Shown here: one piece after another, positions 51,337-58,955 of the stretch
Position numbering within the stretch: position 1 is the stretch's first letter
Layout of the letters: each line of letters begins with the position of its first letter
From: Polyangiaceae bacterium
Lineage (GTDB): Bacteria; Myxococcota_A; Polyangia; Polyangiales; Polyangiaceae
Direction: 5' to 3'
DNA: 64,000 nt
Assembly (NCBI GenBank): GCA_020633235.1
Contig: JACKEA010000002.1
Span: 496,001 to 560,000, forward strand
Position numbers and translations under genes: made by a program
The notes under the pieces: model-generated
Told to the model about the DNA's origin: nothing
The model's database searches: none
The model's input: only the letters and a program-made list of their open reading frames with translations

Positions 51337-53226
51337 ATGGCTGCCAAGAAGACGCCGACGAAGAAGAAACCCGCACCCAAGAAGGCGCCCAGCAAACGGA
51401 AGAAGGTGCCTGCGAAGGAGCCACCCAAGGACAAGCCCGCACCCGCCAAGGCGCCGCCCAAGAAGAAGCCCGCACCCGCCAAGGCGCCGCCCAAGAAGAA
51501 GCCCGTGCCCGCCAAGGCTCCTCGCAAGAAGGCCGCCAAGGCGGACTTCTCGCGGCTCCGGACCTACTCGGAGAACGCCAAGTACGTCCCCCGCTTGGTG
51601 CGCGCTCTCACGGGCGGTCCGGAGGAGCGCGCGGACGCCTTCAAAGCCCTGTCCTCCGAGCTGTTCGACACCAACAAGTGGTTCTCTGCCAGCCCCGCGG
51701 CGGCCGAGCTCTTGCTGAGCGCACTGGCCAGCGGAGACGAGGGCGGCGAGCTCGCAGGGCGCTTGCTCGCCGACGTGGTCGCCGGAGGCAGCGCCGACGC
51801 CGTGGGCAGCGGACGCTTTCGCGCGGCACCGGACGCGCGCCTCGGCGCCAGCACTCGACGCGTCGTTTCCGAAGCCCCCGATCTCGTCCTCGCTGCCCTG
51901 TCGAGCGAACGGACGGAGGTGGCGGCCGCCGCGGCGTTGGTGCTGCCCTACGTTCCCGAGGCGCTCGAGGCCGCCACTGCCGACGAATCCCTGCTTTCGC
52001 CCCGGGCCGCCCGGGCGAGCTACCTGTTCGCGCGCTGCCTCGCCGATGCCGACAGCGCGAGCGTGGTGCGCGGCCTGAAGCTCGATGCGCTGGAACGCGC
52101 GGCCGTGGCCCTCGCGGAGATGTTCACCGCCGGTACGGTCCCCGAAGCGGATCTCGGTCCTCTGTTCGATGCCCAGAGCTTCGACCGATTCCCGTGGTTC
52201 AACGGCCATCTGCTGCAGCCGCTGGCGCAACGCTTCGGAGACGCGCCGGCCGCGACGAAGCTCGCGCTCGTGCGGGCCGTTTCCGCGCCGCTCCAACAAA
52301 CAAATGCTGAGCGCCTCGAGAGGGCTGCGGAGAGCCTGATTCGGCTAGGCGGATTCCGGGACGACTTCGAGCAGAGCGAGGTCGTGCTGGTAGAGCGCCT
52401 GAGCCCACTCCAGCGCGCGTGCGCCGAGCTCTTGGCCCGACGCGACGGCATTCGGCTTTCGGCAGGCAACTGGGGCATCCCGGAGTCGGGGCGAGACCGA
52501 CGTCGCTGGCTGGGCATCGATCCACCGGGCCCGCTGGAGAAGATCGTTTCCTACGGCAAGGCGAAGCTGCCGCTGTGGAAGGCGTGGCGGGAAGAGATCG
52601 CGAACGGCGATCGCCAACTGCCGAAGTTCGTCGAGGCCGCGCTCACTCCGCTCGAGCTCGCCGAAGCGCTCAGCGAGGTTTCCCTCAACGGCTACGGGAT
52701 CTCCGACGTGGACGCCACCGAAGAAGAGCTCTTCGCGTTGGGCAAGCGCATTGGCAAGGCCGGTGTCGAGTGGGCCATTTCGCACGCTCGGGCGCTCGCG
52801 ACAATCTGGGAAGGTGGCGGCCCCGAAGCCACCGTGATGGGCGCCAGCGACGCCCAGGAGTACGTCATCAGCGGCATCCTCGTGGCCAGCGGTCACCCCT
52901 GGACGCCGGAGCTTCGCCCCTTTGCTCCCGTCTCCCCACCGGAGATCGCTCGCGAGGTGCTCCCGCACCTGCCGACCGATCTCCGCGAAGACGTCGTTTA
53001 CCAGAAGTCGGCCCACTACTTCCGCAACCCACACGACGATCGCTGCATCGGGCGCCTCATGCCGCTCATCGATCTGGTGCCGTCCGAGCGGCTGCTCGCT
53101 CCGCTGCGCGAGCGGCTGGCGCATCCACGCGTGCGCGAGGGCCTGCGCCCCGACAAAGGCGCGGCGCCCACGCCGACCGGCGCGCAGCTGGCGGACGCCT
53201 ACCTCGAACGCCTCGCCCAGCTCTGA
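51337..53226 (+). CDS. Large helical protein with Lys/Pro/Ala-rich N-terminal tail
   Basis: 629 residues from ATG at 51337 (GAGGGAG before it). The first 70 residues are a histone-H1-like tail with three copies of an 11-residue unit (KPAPAKAPPKK). The rest is helical with Leu/Ala-rich stretches that look like HEAT-type repeats (LVLAALSSERTEVAAAAALV, LLAPLRERLAHPRVREGL), then an alpha/beta region (AEALSEVSLNGYGISDV, ASDAQEYVISGILVASGHPW). No family recognised. The tail may bind nucleic acid or polyphosphate. It carries an in-frame copy of the dispersed repeat at 52279. Confidence 0.65.
   Translation: MAAKKTPTKKKPAPKKAPSKRKKVPAKEPPKDKPAPAKAPPKKKPAPAKAPPKKKPVPAKAPRKKAAKADFSRLRTYSENAKYVPRLVRALTGGPEERADAFKALSSELFDTNKWFSASPAAAELLLSALASGDEGGELAGRLLADVVAGGSADAVGSGRFRAAPDARLGASTRRVVSEAPDLVLAALSSERTEVAAAAALVLPYVPEALEAATADESLLSPRAARASYLFARCLADADSASVVRGLKLDALERAAVALAEMFTAGTVPEADLGPLFDAQSFDRFPWFNGHLLQPLAQRFGDAPAATKLALVRAVSAPLQQTNAERLERAAESLIRLGGFRDDFEQSEVVLVERLSPLQRACAELLARRDGIRLSAGNWGIPESGRDRRRWLGIDPPGPLEKIVSYGKAKLPLWKAWREEIANGDRQLPKFVEAALTPLELAEALSEVSLNGYGISDVDATEEELFALGKRIGKAGVEWAISHARALATIWEGGGPEATVMGASDAQEYVISGILVASGHPWTPELRPFAPVSPPEIAREVLPHLPTDLREDVVYQKSAHYFRNPHDDRCIGRLMPLIDLVPSERLLAPLRERLAHPRVREGLRPDKGAAPTPTGAQLADAYLERLAQL
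51433..51531 (+). repeat. Three tandem 33-base repeats coding for a Lys/Pro/Ala tail
   Basis: Three units of 33 bases (11 codons): two identical KPAPAKAPPKK units, then KPVPAKAPRKK. Near identity at the DNA level suggests recent duplication and possible length variation between strains. Confidence 0.85.
52279..52300 (+). repeat. Dispersed-repeat-like sequence inside a coding region
   Basis: GTTTCCGCGCCGCTCCAACA followed by AA (then CAAATGC, as in the copy at 26058). It encodes VSAPLQQTNAE in the helical protein at 51337. Confidence 0.5.
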
Positions 53227-53258
53227 CCGGAGCTCACGGCGAGGCGCTAGCGGCGTTC

Positions 53259-53322
53259 GTGACGGGATTCGCGCCGCAGCGACAGGATCGTAGCCCTCAT
53301 GTTGGCCCGCCGCGGAACCTCC
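53259..53322. repeat. Inverted pair of dispersed repeats
   Basis: The left copy 53259-53289 (GTGACGGGATTCGCGCCGCA, then GCGACAGGATC) faces the right copy 53299-53322 (ATGTTGGCCCGCCGCGGAAC, then CTCC). They can pair as a hairpin between the two convergent genes. Unlike the pair at 7419, the two arms belong to different subgroups, so the stem is imperfect. No other feature is seen in 53227-53387. Confidence 0.65.
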
Positions 53323-53387
53323 GCATGCGGGCGTTCACGATATCGTCGCGCGGCGTTCCGCGAGTCGTACGGAAAGGTGATCTCGAC

Positions 53388-53996
53388 TCAGTCTTCCTCG
53401 TCGACGTCCGTGCCCGTGAGGCGTCCTTCCGCGTATTCCGCCTTCACGTCGCCTCGCTCCCAGTCGCGGATGCCGGCGAAGCACTCGCGTGAGAAGGGCT
53501 TGGCCTTCGATTTGTCGAGCCGCTTCAACGCCGCGTCGATCACGCCGACCTCCGCGTCCCCTGCGCTCTGCCAATCGACGTAGATCAGAGAAACCGCGTT
53601 CTCGGGGCCCTCCAGAGCCGCAGCGATGTCGTAAGCGTCGAGCGCCGCGGGGTCCTCGAGCAGCAGCAGACCTCCGAGGAGCTCGCCCGCTGCCTTCACC
53701 AGGGTGACGTCGTGGTTGAAGATCTCGTTCTCTTGGTCGGGGTCGGCTGCCGTGTAATCCCGCAAGTGAGCGCGAATGGCGTCCACTCGCGCGGGGTTCG
53801 GCTCGACGCCCCTTTCGGCGCGCGCCCAAAGCATGTCGAGGCCCTCCGAGAGCAGTGGCAGCCGTTGGAGCTCCTCCCGCGCCGCGGCGTGGCGGCGCGC
53901 TTCGTCGATGCACCGTTGAACGCAGAACGCCACGTAGCCCACGCGGCATTCGTACGGCAGTCGTTCGATGATGCGCTCCCGGTCCTTGTACTTCAT
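53388..53996 (-). CDS. Helical cytoplasmic protein, possibly DUF416-like
   Basis: 202 residues, all-helical by appearance and acidic. The N-terminal RLPYECRVGYVAFCVQRC and the placement of LLSEGLDMLWA recall DUF416 (YjaG-like) proteins, but the similarity is weak. Function unknown. It is coupled by a 4-base overlap (53993-53996) to the gene upstream of it. Confidence 0.55.
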   Translation of the reverse strand: MKYKDRERIIERLPYECRVGYVAFCVQRCIDEARRHAAAREELQRLPLLSEGLDMLWARAERGVEPNPARVDAIRAHLRDYTAADPDQENEIFNHDVTLVKAAGELLGGLLLLEDPAALDAYDIAAALEGPENAVSLIYVDWQSAGDAEVGVIDAALKRLDKSKAKPFSRECFAGIRDWERGDVKAEYAEGRLTGTDVDEED

Positions 53997-54433
53997 GGTT
54001 CCGATCTCGTCGCGCGGCGGCGCGCCGCGGCGGCGAGAGCAAACGCTGCGGCCAGCAGCACGCCGAGCGGCGAGGCGTCCGCGTCACGACCGGTCGCGGT
54101 GCAAGCGCAGGCGTGACTCTGCGGCGTGGGCGCGGGTTGCTCCGTGGGGTTGGCCGCGGGCGGCGGCGGGGCCGCGGCAGCGTTCGTCGCTTCCGGTTTG
54201 GCCGGCGGCGCTGCGCTGGGGGCGGCGCTCGAGCTCGGCGCAAGCGTCGGGTCTTCGTCCGGCGGGGGGTCGGACTCGGAGTAGTGCGTCCCGTCTTTCA
54301 CGCAGTGATGCCCCTCGTGATACTCGTCGTGGTAGCCCTCCTCGCACTTCGGCGGCGGGCCGACGTCCGCCTGGGCGGTGAGCGGAGCAACGAGGAGCGC
54401 ACAGAGGAGCAGAGCAGGAGTGAGTCGGCGCAT
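53993..54433 (-). CDS. Small exported protein with MYXO-CTERM-like tail
   Basis: 146 residues from the ATG at 54433. A signal peptide (about 1-22, ending TAQA) is followed by a His/Glu/Tyr-rich segment with two Cys (PPKCEEGYHDEYHEGHHC, possibly metal-binding), a long Pro/Ala/Ser linker, and a C-terminal CAC motif, hydrophobic helix and RRRATR. The last part fits a MYXO-CTERM-type sorting signal. Confidence 0.7.
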   Translation of the reverse strand: MRRLTPALLLCALLVAPLTAQADVGPPPKCEEGYHDEYHEGHHCVKDGTHYSESDPPPDEDPTLAPSSSAAPSAAPPAKPEATNAAAAPPPPAANPTEQPAPTPQSHACACTATGRDADASPLGVLLAAAFALAAAARRRATRSEP

Positions 54434-54482
54434 GGCTGGGCAGCATATCCGTTCTGGCACTGCCGTGCAGCGCTGCCCGCCC

Positions 54483-54516
54483 GCGACGGGGTTCGCGCCG
54501 AACCAACATTCAAACG
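54483..54516 (+). repeat. Dispersed GC-rich repeat before the permease 3' end
   Basis: GCGACGGGGTTCGCGCCGAA followed by CCAACATTCAAACG, one of the fullest copies. It directly abuts the stop codon of the permease gene at 54517. Confidence 0.7.
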
Positions 54517-55461
54517 CTAACGGGAGCTGCGGCGACGGAGGCGGTCGATGGCGACCGCCAGCACGATGATGGCGCCGGTGAGGATTTCCTGGACCCAGTT
54601 GGGCAAGCCGACGTGCGTGGAACCGGTCTTTATGGTCGTCATCAACAGAGCACCCACGAGGGCGCCGGCGATGGATCCTTGACCACCCGCGAGGGAGCCG
54701 CCGCCGATCACGACGGCGGCGATCACTTCCAGCTCGAGACCGATGGAGTCCGTGGGATCCCCCACGGTGAGCGTCGAGAACTCCATCAACCCGGCGAGAC
54801 CGGCGAGGGCACCCGCGAGGGCGTACACCCAGATGGTGACTCGAGGCACGCGAATGCCGCACAAGCGCGCCGTTTCTTCGTTGGAGCCGATGGCGACGAC
54901 GTGGCGACCGAACACCGTGTAGCGCAGCATGCCGGCGAACAAGAGGGCGGTGACCGCCGCGACCCACACCCCCGCGGGGGGCAGCCACACGGAGCTCGTG
55001 GGTGCCATCAGGGTGTCGAGGCCGGCGGACTGCACGTCGATCTTCTGCTCGTTGGCGATACCCTTGGCGGCGCCGCGCAACGCGCTCATGGTGCCCAACG
55101 TCACGATGAACGGCGTGATGCCGAGCTTCGCCACCAACGTGCCGTTGACGACGCCCGCGACGGTAGCCAGGGCGACCCCCGCGGCGACGGCGACGAGGGG
55201 GGAAGCGCCGCCGGCGAGGACCTTGGCGACCACTACCGTGGTGAGCGCCACCAGAGAGCCGACGGAAAGGTCGATACCGCCTGCGACGATCACGTAAGTC
55301 ATGCCCACGCTGGCGATGGCCACGACCACCGTCTGACGCAGCATGGTGGCGAGGTTTTCCGGGCGCGCGAAGGTATCCGGGCTGGCGACGGCGAACAGCG
55401 CGTACACCAGGACGAGCGCCACCAGAGGTCCGAACCACGGTCGACGCAGGAGATCCTTCAT
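54517..55461 (-). CDS. Sugar ABC transporter permease (RbsC type)
   Basis: 314 residues, about eight to ten membrane helices. Signatures: YVIVAGGIDLSVGSLVALTT, FIVTLGTMSALRGAAKGIA, and LEVIAAVVIGGGSLAGGQGS (the ATPase-facing loop). Last gene of a five-gene operon running from 62732. It overlaps the ATPase gene by 4 bases. Substrate not evident. Confidence 0.93.
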   Translation of the reverse strand: MKDLLRRPWFGPLVALVLVYALFAVASPDTFARPENLATMLRQTVVVAIASVGMTYVIVAGGIDLSVGSLVALTTVVVAKVLAGGASPLVAVAAGVALATVAGVVNGTLVAKLGITPFIVTLGTMSALRGAAKGIANEQKIDVQSAGLDTLMAPTSSVWLPPAGVWVAAVTALLFAGMLRYTVFGRHVVAIGSNEETARLCGIRVPRVTIWVYALAGALAGLAGLMEFSTLTVGDPTDSIGLELEVIAAVVIGGGSLAGGQGSIAGALVGALLMTTIKTGSTHVGLPNWVQEILTGAIIVLAVAIDRLRRRSSR

Positions 55462-56939
55462 ACGCCCGTCGCCTCCGCGAGCAGACTCTCCTCCGAGAGC
55501 TCCGCCACCGGTCGCGCGGGCCCCAGCTGGCCGCGGTGCATGACGGCAACGCGATCGCAGAGCTCGAGTAGCTCCGGCAGAGCGCTACTCACCAGGAGCA
55601 CGGCCTTGCCGCGCGCGGCAAGCTCTTCGATCAGACCGTGGACTTGAGCGCGGGCGTTCACGTCGATGCCGCGAGTGGGCTCGTCCAGCAAGAGCACGTC
55701 CACGTCGTGGTGGAGCAAGCGTGCGATGGCGACCTTCTGCTGATTGCCGCCGGACAGCTCACCGACGGCTTGGCCAACGTCCGAAAGCACGATGCCGAGC
55801 TCCTTGGCCCAGCGCTCTGCAGCGCTGCGCTGGGCAGCGGGGGACAGGAGCCCACGCCGGCGAAACGGCGTGAGCTTGGAAAGGGTGAGGTTTTCGGCCA
55901 CCGAGAGCGCGGTAGCGAGGCCTTCGTTCTTGCGATCCTCACTGAGCATGCCGACGCCTTGCCGCAGGCGCTGTGCGGGGCCCGCGCTGCCTCTGGTCCC
56001 GCCCACGGTGATGCGACCCGAACGGACGGGGTCGAGGCCGAACAGCGCGCGCAGGAGCTCCGTGCGCCCCGAGCCCACCAGCCCGGCGATTCCGAGGATC
56101 TCGCCGCGCCGAAGCTCGAAGCTCGCGCCGCGGGGCAACGCCGCCCCCGAAAGCTCGTGCACCGAGAGCACGACGTCCCCGGGCCTTCGCTCGCTCCGGC
56201 GCGCGCGCTTCTCCACCGCGCGGCCCGCCATCTGGGCGACCCAGGTGTCGTTGTCCGAGTCCTCCACGCGCCCCCCGGCCACCGTGCGGCCATCTCGAAG
56301 CACGGTGAAGTCATCGGCGAGTCGCCGCACCTCGTCCAAGAAGTGCGAGATGTAGAGGATGGTGAGCCCTTGTTCCGCCAGGCGGCGCAGGGCGGAGAAC
56401 AACCGCTCGACGTCGTCTCCGGTGAGGCTGCTGGTGGGCTCGTCCAGGATCAAGAGCTTGGCGTCGGGAAGCGCCAGGGCCCGAGCGATCTCCACCAGCT
56501 GCTGCGCCGCCAAGGGCAGCTCGCCGACCAACGCGTCCGCGGCGATGGCGCGACCACCGCTCAGAGGCTTAAGGACGGCCTCCACCCGTTGGCGAGCGCG
56601 GCTCAGGTCGATGAGCGGACCGCGCGTTGGCTCCATGCCGAGGAGCACGTTCTCCGCCACGGTGAGGTGGGGACAGACCGAAAGCTCCTGGTACACGATG
56701 GCGACGCCGCGTTCACGAGCCTGTTGTGGGCTCGACGGCGCGTAGGGCTTTCCGGAGAGCTGCATGCTGCCGGCGTCGGGCAGCAGGGCCCCGGCCAGGA
56801 TCTTCATCAGAGTGCTCTTGCCCGCGCCGTTTTCACCGAGGACGGCGTGAACGCGCCCCGGCTCTGCCTCGAGGCTCACTCCGGCGAGAGCCCGCGTGGA
56901 GCCAAAGGCCCTTTCGACACCCGAAAGGACGATCCCCAT
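55458..56939 (-). CDS. Sugar ABC transporter ATP-binding protein (RbsA type)
   Basis: 493 residues, two fused ATPase domains. The first has GENGAGKSTLMKILAG, LPLAAQQLVEIARAL and LILDEPTSSL; the second has the usual degenerate P-loop (GLVGSGRTELLRALFG), LSGGNQQKVAIARLL and LLLDEPTRGID. Unlike the paralogue at 40214 the second Walker B keeps Glu. Starts 4 bases after the binding-protein stop. Confidence 0.95.
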   Translation of the reverse strand: MGIVLSGVERAFGSTRALAGVSLEAEPGRVHAVLGENGAGKSTLMKILAGALLPDAGSMQLSGKPYAPSSPQQARERGVAIVYQELSVCPHLTVAENVLLGMEPTRGPLIDLSRARQRVEAVLKPLSGGRAIAADALVGELPLAAQQLVEIARALALPDAKLLILDEPTSSLTGDDVERLFSALRRLAEQGLTILYISHFLDEVRRLADDFTVLRDGRTVAGGRVEDSDNDTWVAQMAGRAVEKRARRSERRPGDVVLSVHELSGAALPRGASFELRRGEILGIAGLVGSGRTELLRALFGLDPVRSGRITVGGTRGSAGPAQRLRQGVGMLSEDRKNEGLATALSVAENLTLSKLTPFRRRGLLSPAAQRSAAERWAKELGIVLSDVGQAVGELSGGNQQKVAIARLLHHDVDVLLLDEPTRGIDVNARAQVHGLIEELAARGKAVLLVSSALPELLELCDRVAVMHRGQLGPARPVAELSEESLLAEATGV

Positions 56940-56943
56940 CGGG

Positions 56944-57936
56944 CTATTTCCCGAGCCACTTTTCGAGGTCTGGCTTCAACAGGCGCACGATCTCGGGCTT
57001 GTCCATGTTGGCCTTGTCGACCAGCGTGGCGCCCGTGTCGATGCGCTCGGCGACCTTCTGTCCCTTCTTGTGCTCCACCAGCGTCTTCACCGCGGTGTAG
57101 CCCATCTTGAAAGGATCCTGCAGCACGAGACCATCGATGGATCCCGACTTCACGCCGGCCACCAGCTTGTCCGACGCGTCGAAGCCGATGAAATGGATCT
57201 TGCCGGTCAGCTTCGCCTTCTGGAGGGCGAGCAGCATGCCGAAGGTCGTGGACTCGTTGGGGCAGAAGACGCCGTCCACACCGCCGCTCTCGGCGTTGCG
57301 CGCCAAGAGCAGGCTCTCGCTCGCGGAAAACGCCGTCTCCGTGGTGGCACCGCCGTATTGATTGTCGCTCACCACCTCGAGCCCGGGGTGCTTCTTCACC
57401 GCTTCCAAGAAGCCCTCTTCGCGCTCGTGGGTGCTCGCAGAGCCTTCTTGATAGCGGAGCACCACCACCTTGCCCTTGTCGCCCAGGAGCTTTGCCATGC
57501 GCTCACCGGCGAGACCGCCGGCGGCGCGGTTGTCCGTGGCCACGAAGCTCACCGGACTTCCTCCGGACAGCGCGGAGTCGAAGATCACGACGGGGATCTT
57601 GGCGTTCTGAGCGCCCTTCACCGACGCGACCAAGGCCTTGTCGTTCAAGGGGGCGAGCACGATGCCGCCCACGCCTTGGGCCGTGAAGGTCTGCACCAGA
57701 TCGATCTGGCTCTTGAGGTCGTCTTCCTTCAGGGGCCCCTTCCAGATCACTTCCACGTCGAGCTCTTTGGCGGCCTTCTCGGCGCCGGCATGAACGGCCT
57801 TCCAATATTCGTGGGTGGTGCCTTTGGGGATCACCGCGATGCGCAGCTTGCCGGTGTCGTGCGATTCCTTCTTGCAGGCGACCACCAAGAGCAGGGTGAT
57901 GAGCCAGATCCCGAGCCACTTTTTGCCCCTACACAT
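56944..57936 (-). CDS. Sugar ABC transporter substrate-binding lipoprotein (RbsB type)
   Basis: 330 residues. The lipoprotein signal ends LLVVAC (Cys 21). Type I binding-protein features: RIAVIPKGTTHEYWKAVHAG, GIVLAPLNDKALV, IPVVIFDSALSGG, VDGVFCPNESTTFGML, HFIGFDASDKLVAGVKSG. The order binding protein, ATPase, permease is that of typical ribose-type importers. No catabolic genes are adjacent, so the ligand is unknown. Confidence 0.92.
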   Translation of the reverse strand: MCRGKKWLGIWLITLLLVVACKKESHDTGKLRIAVIPKGTTHEYWKAVHAGAEKAAKELDVEVIWKGPLKEDDLKSQIDLVQTFTAQGVGGIVLAPLNDKALVASVKGAQNAKIPVVIFDSALSGGSPVSFVATDNRAAGGLAGERMAKLLGDKGKVVVLRYQEGSASTHEREEGFLEAVKKHPGLEVVSDNQYGGATTETAFSASESLLLARNAESGGVDGVFCPNESTTFGMLLALQKAKLTGKIHFIGFDASDKLVAGVKSGSIDGLVLQDPFKMGYTAVKTLVEHKKGQKVAERIDTGATLVDKANMDKPEIVRLLKPDLEKWLGK

Positions 57937-57955
57937 CGCGGGCAGGATACACCGG

Positions 57956-58951
57956 TCAGCGTCTCGGCCGGGGGAATCGGCTGCGGATCCACTCGATGGC
58001 CCCCAAAAGGGGCGATCTCACGGCGGAGTCGGCCAGCGTCGAGCGGAGCGTCGCCGAAAGCTCGCTCGGGTCCATGGCGCCCTCCTCACCGATGAGCACG
58101 ATCACGCTTTCTCTCGCCTCGCCCTCGCGCCACGGCTCCCCAAGAGAGAGCCGCGCGCGGCGACCCACGACCTGGAGCACGGCACGGGCTTCGGGCTTGT
58201 CGGCCAGCTGCACGAAGCCCTTGGCGCGATACACCGTGGGAGGCAGCTCGGTGAACACGGTCCGCAGCTTGTCCAACGCGAGAGGCGCTGACTCGCGAAA
58301 GGTGAACGTAGAAAAGCCGTGGGGCGCGTGGGGCGCGGCTTCGTCCGCGTCGCCGGCCGCACGCCCGATACCGAGCACGACCTCGAGCGGAACTTCGGCG
58401 TAAGACGCAGGGACGATGCGGGCGTGAGGCACCCAGCGAGCGAGCTCTGCGAAGAGCCGCTCGCGTTCTGCCGCGGTCACCAGATCGACCTTGTTGACGA
58501 CCACGAGATCCGCGAGGGCCATCTGTTCCCGGGCCAGCACGTGGTGCGGCTCGCCTTCCGCTGGGAAGTGCTCGGCATCTACCACCGCAACGACTCCGTC
58601 CAGGTGCAGGGGCCAGCTCTTTTCCATCAGCGCGAAGGTGCGCAGCACCGCGCCGGGCTCGGCGATTCCGCTCATCTCCACCACGACGCGATCCGGCGGC
58701 TCGGGCAGCTTCAGGAGCTCTTGCACGCTGTTCATCAGGTCGTCGCGGATGGTGCAGCAGATGCAGCCGTTTTCGAGGGTCACCCGCGTGGCACTCGATT
58801 CCACGATCAGCGACGCGTCGATGTTAACGTCGCCGAAGTCGTTCACCATCACGGCGATCCGCTCGCCGTGATCTTCTTTCAAGATCCGGTTGAGCAGCGT
58901 GGTCTTGCCGGAGCCGAGAAAGCCGGAAAGCAGCGTGAACGGGACCGACAC
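57956..58951 (-). CDS. CobW/YjiA-family (COG0523) metal-chaperone GTPase
   Basis: 331 residues. P-loop LSGFLGSGKTT (about 8-18), the metal-binding CICC (about 63-66), DxxG-like EMSGIAEP and the guanine-specificity NKVD (about 154-157), then a CobW C-terminal domain (GFVQLADKPEARAVLQVVG). The family inserts or delivers metals, often zinc. It lies 4 bases after the zinc-ribbon/TPR gene and 19 before the sugar-binding protein gene, but a functional link to either is not clear. Confidence 0.9.
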   Translation of the reverse strand: MSVPFTLLSGFLGSGKTTLLNRILKEDHGERIAVMVNDFGDVNIDASLIVESSATRVTLENGCICCTIRDDLMNSVQELLKLPEPPDRVVVEMSGIAEPGAVLRTFALMEKSWPLHLDGVVAVVDAEHFPAEGEPHHVLAREQMALADLVVVNKVDLVTAAERERLFAELARWVPHARIVPASYAEVPLEVVLGIGRAAGDADEAAPHAPHGFSTFTFRESAPLALDKLRTVFTELPPTVYRAKGFVQLADKPEARAVLQVVGRRARLSLGEPWREGEARESVIVLIGEEGAMDPSELSATLRSTLADSAVRSPLLGAIEWIRSRFPRPRR

Positions 58952-58955
58952 GGGC

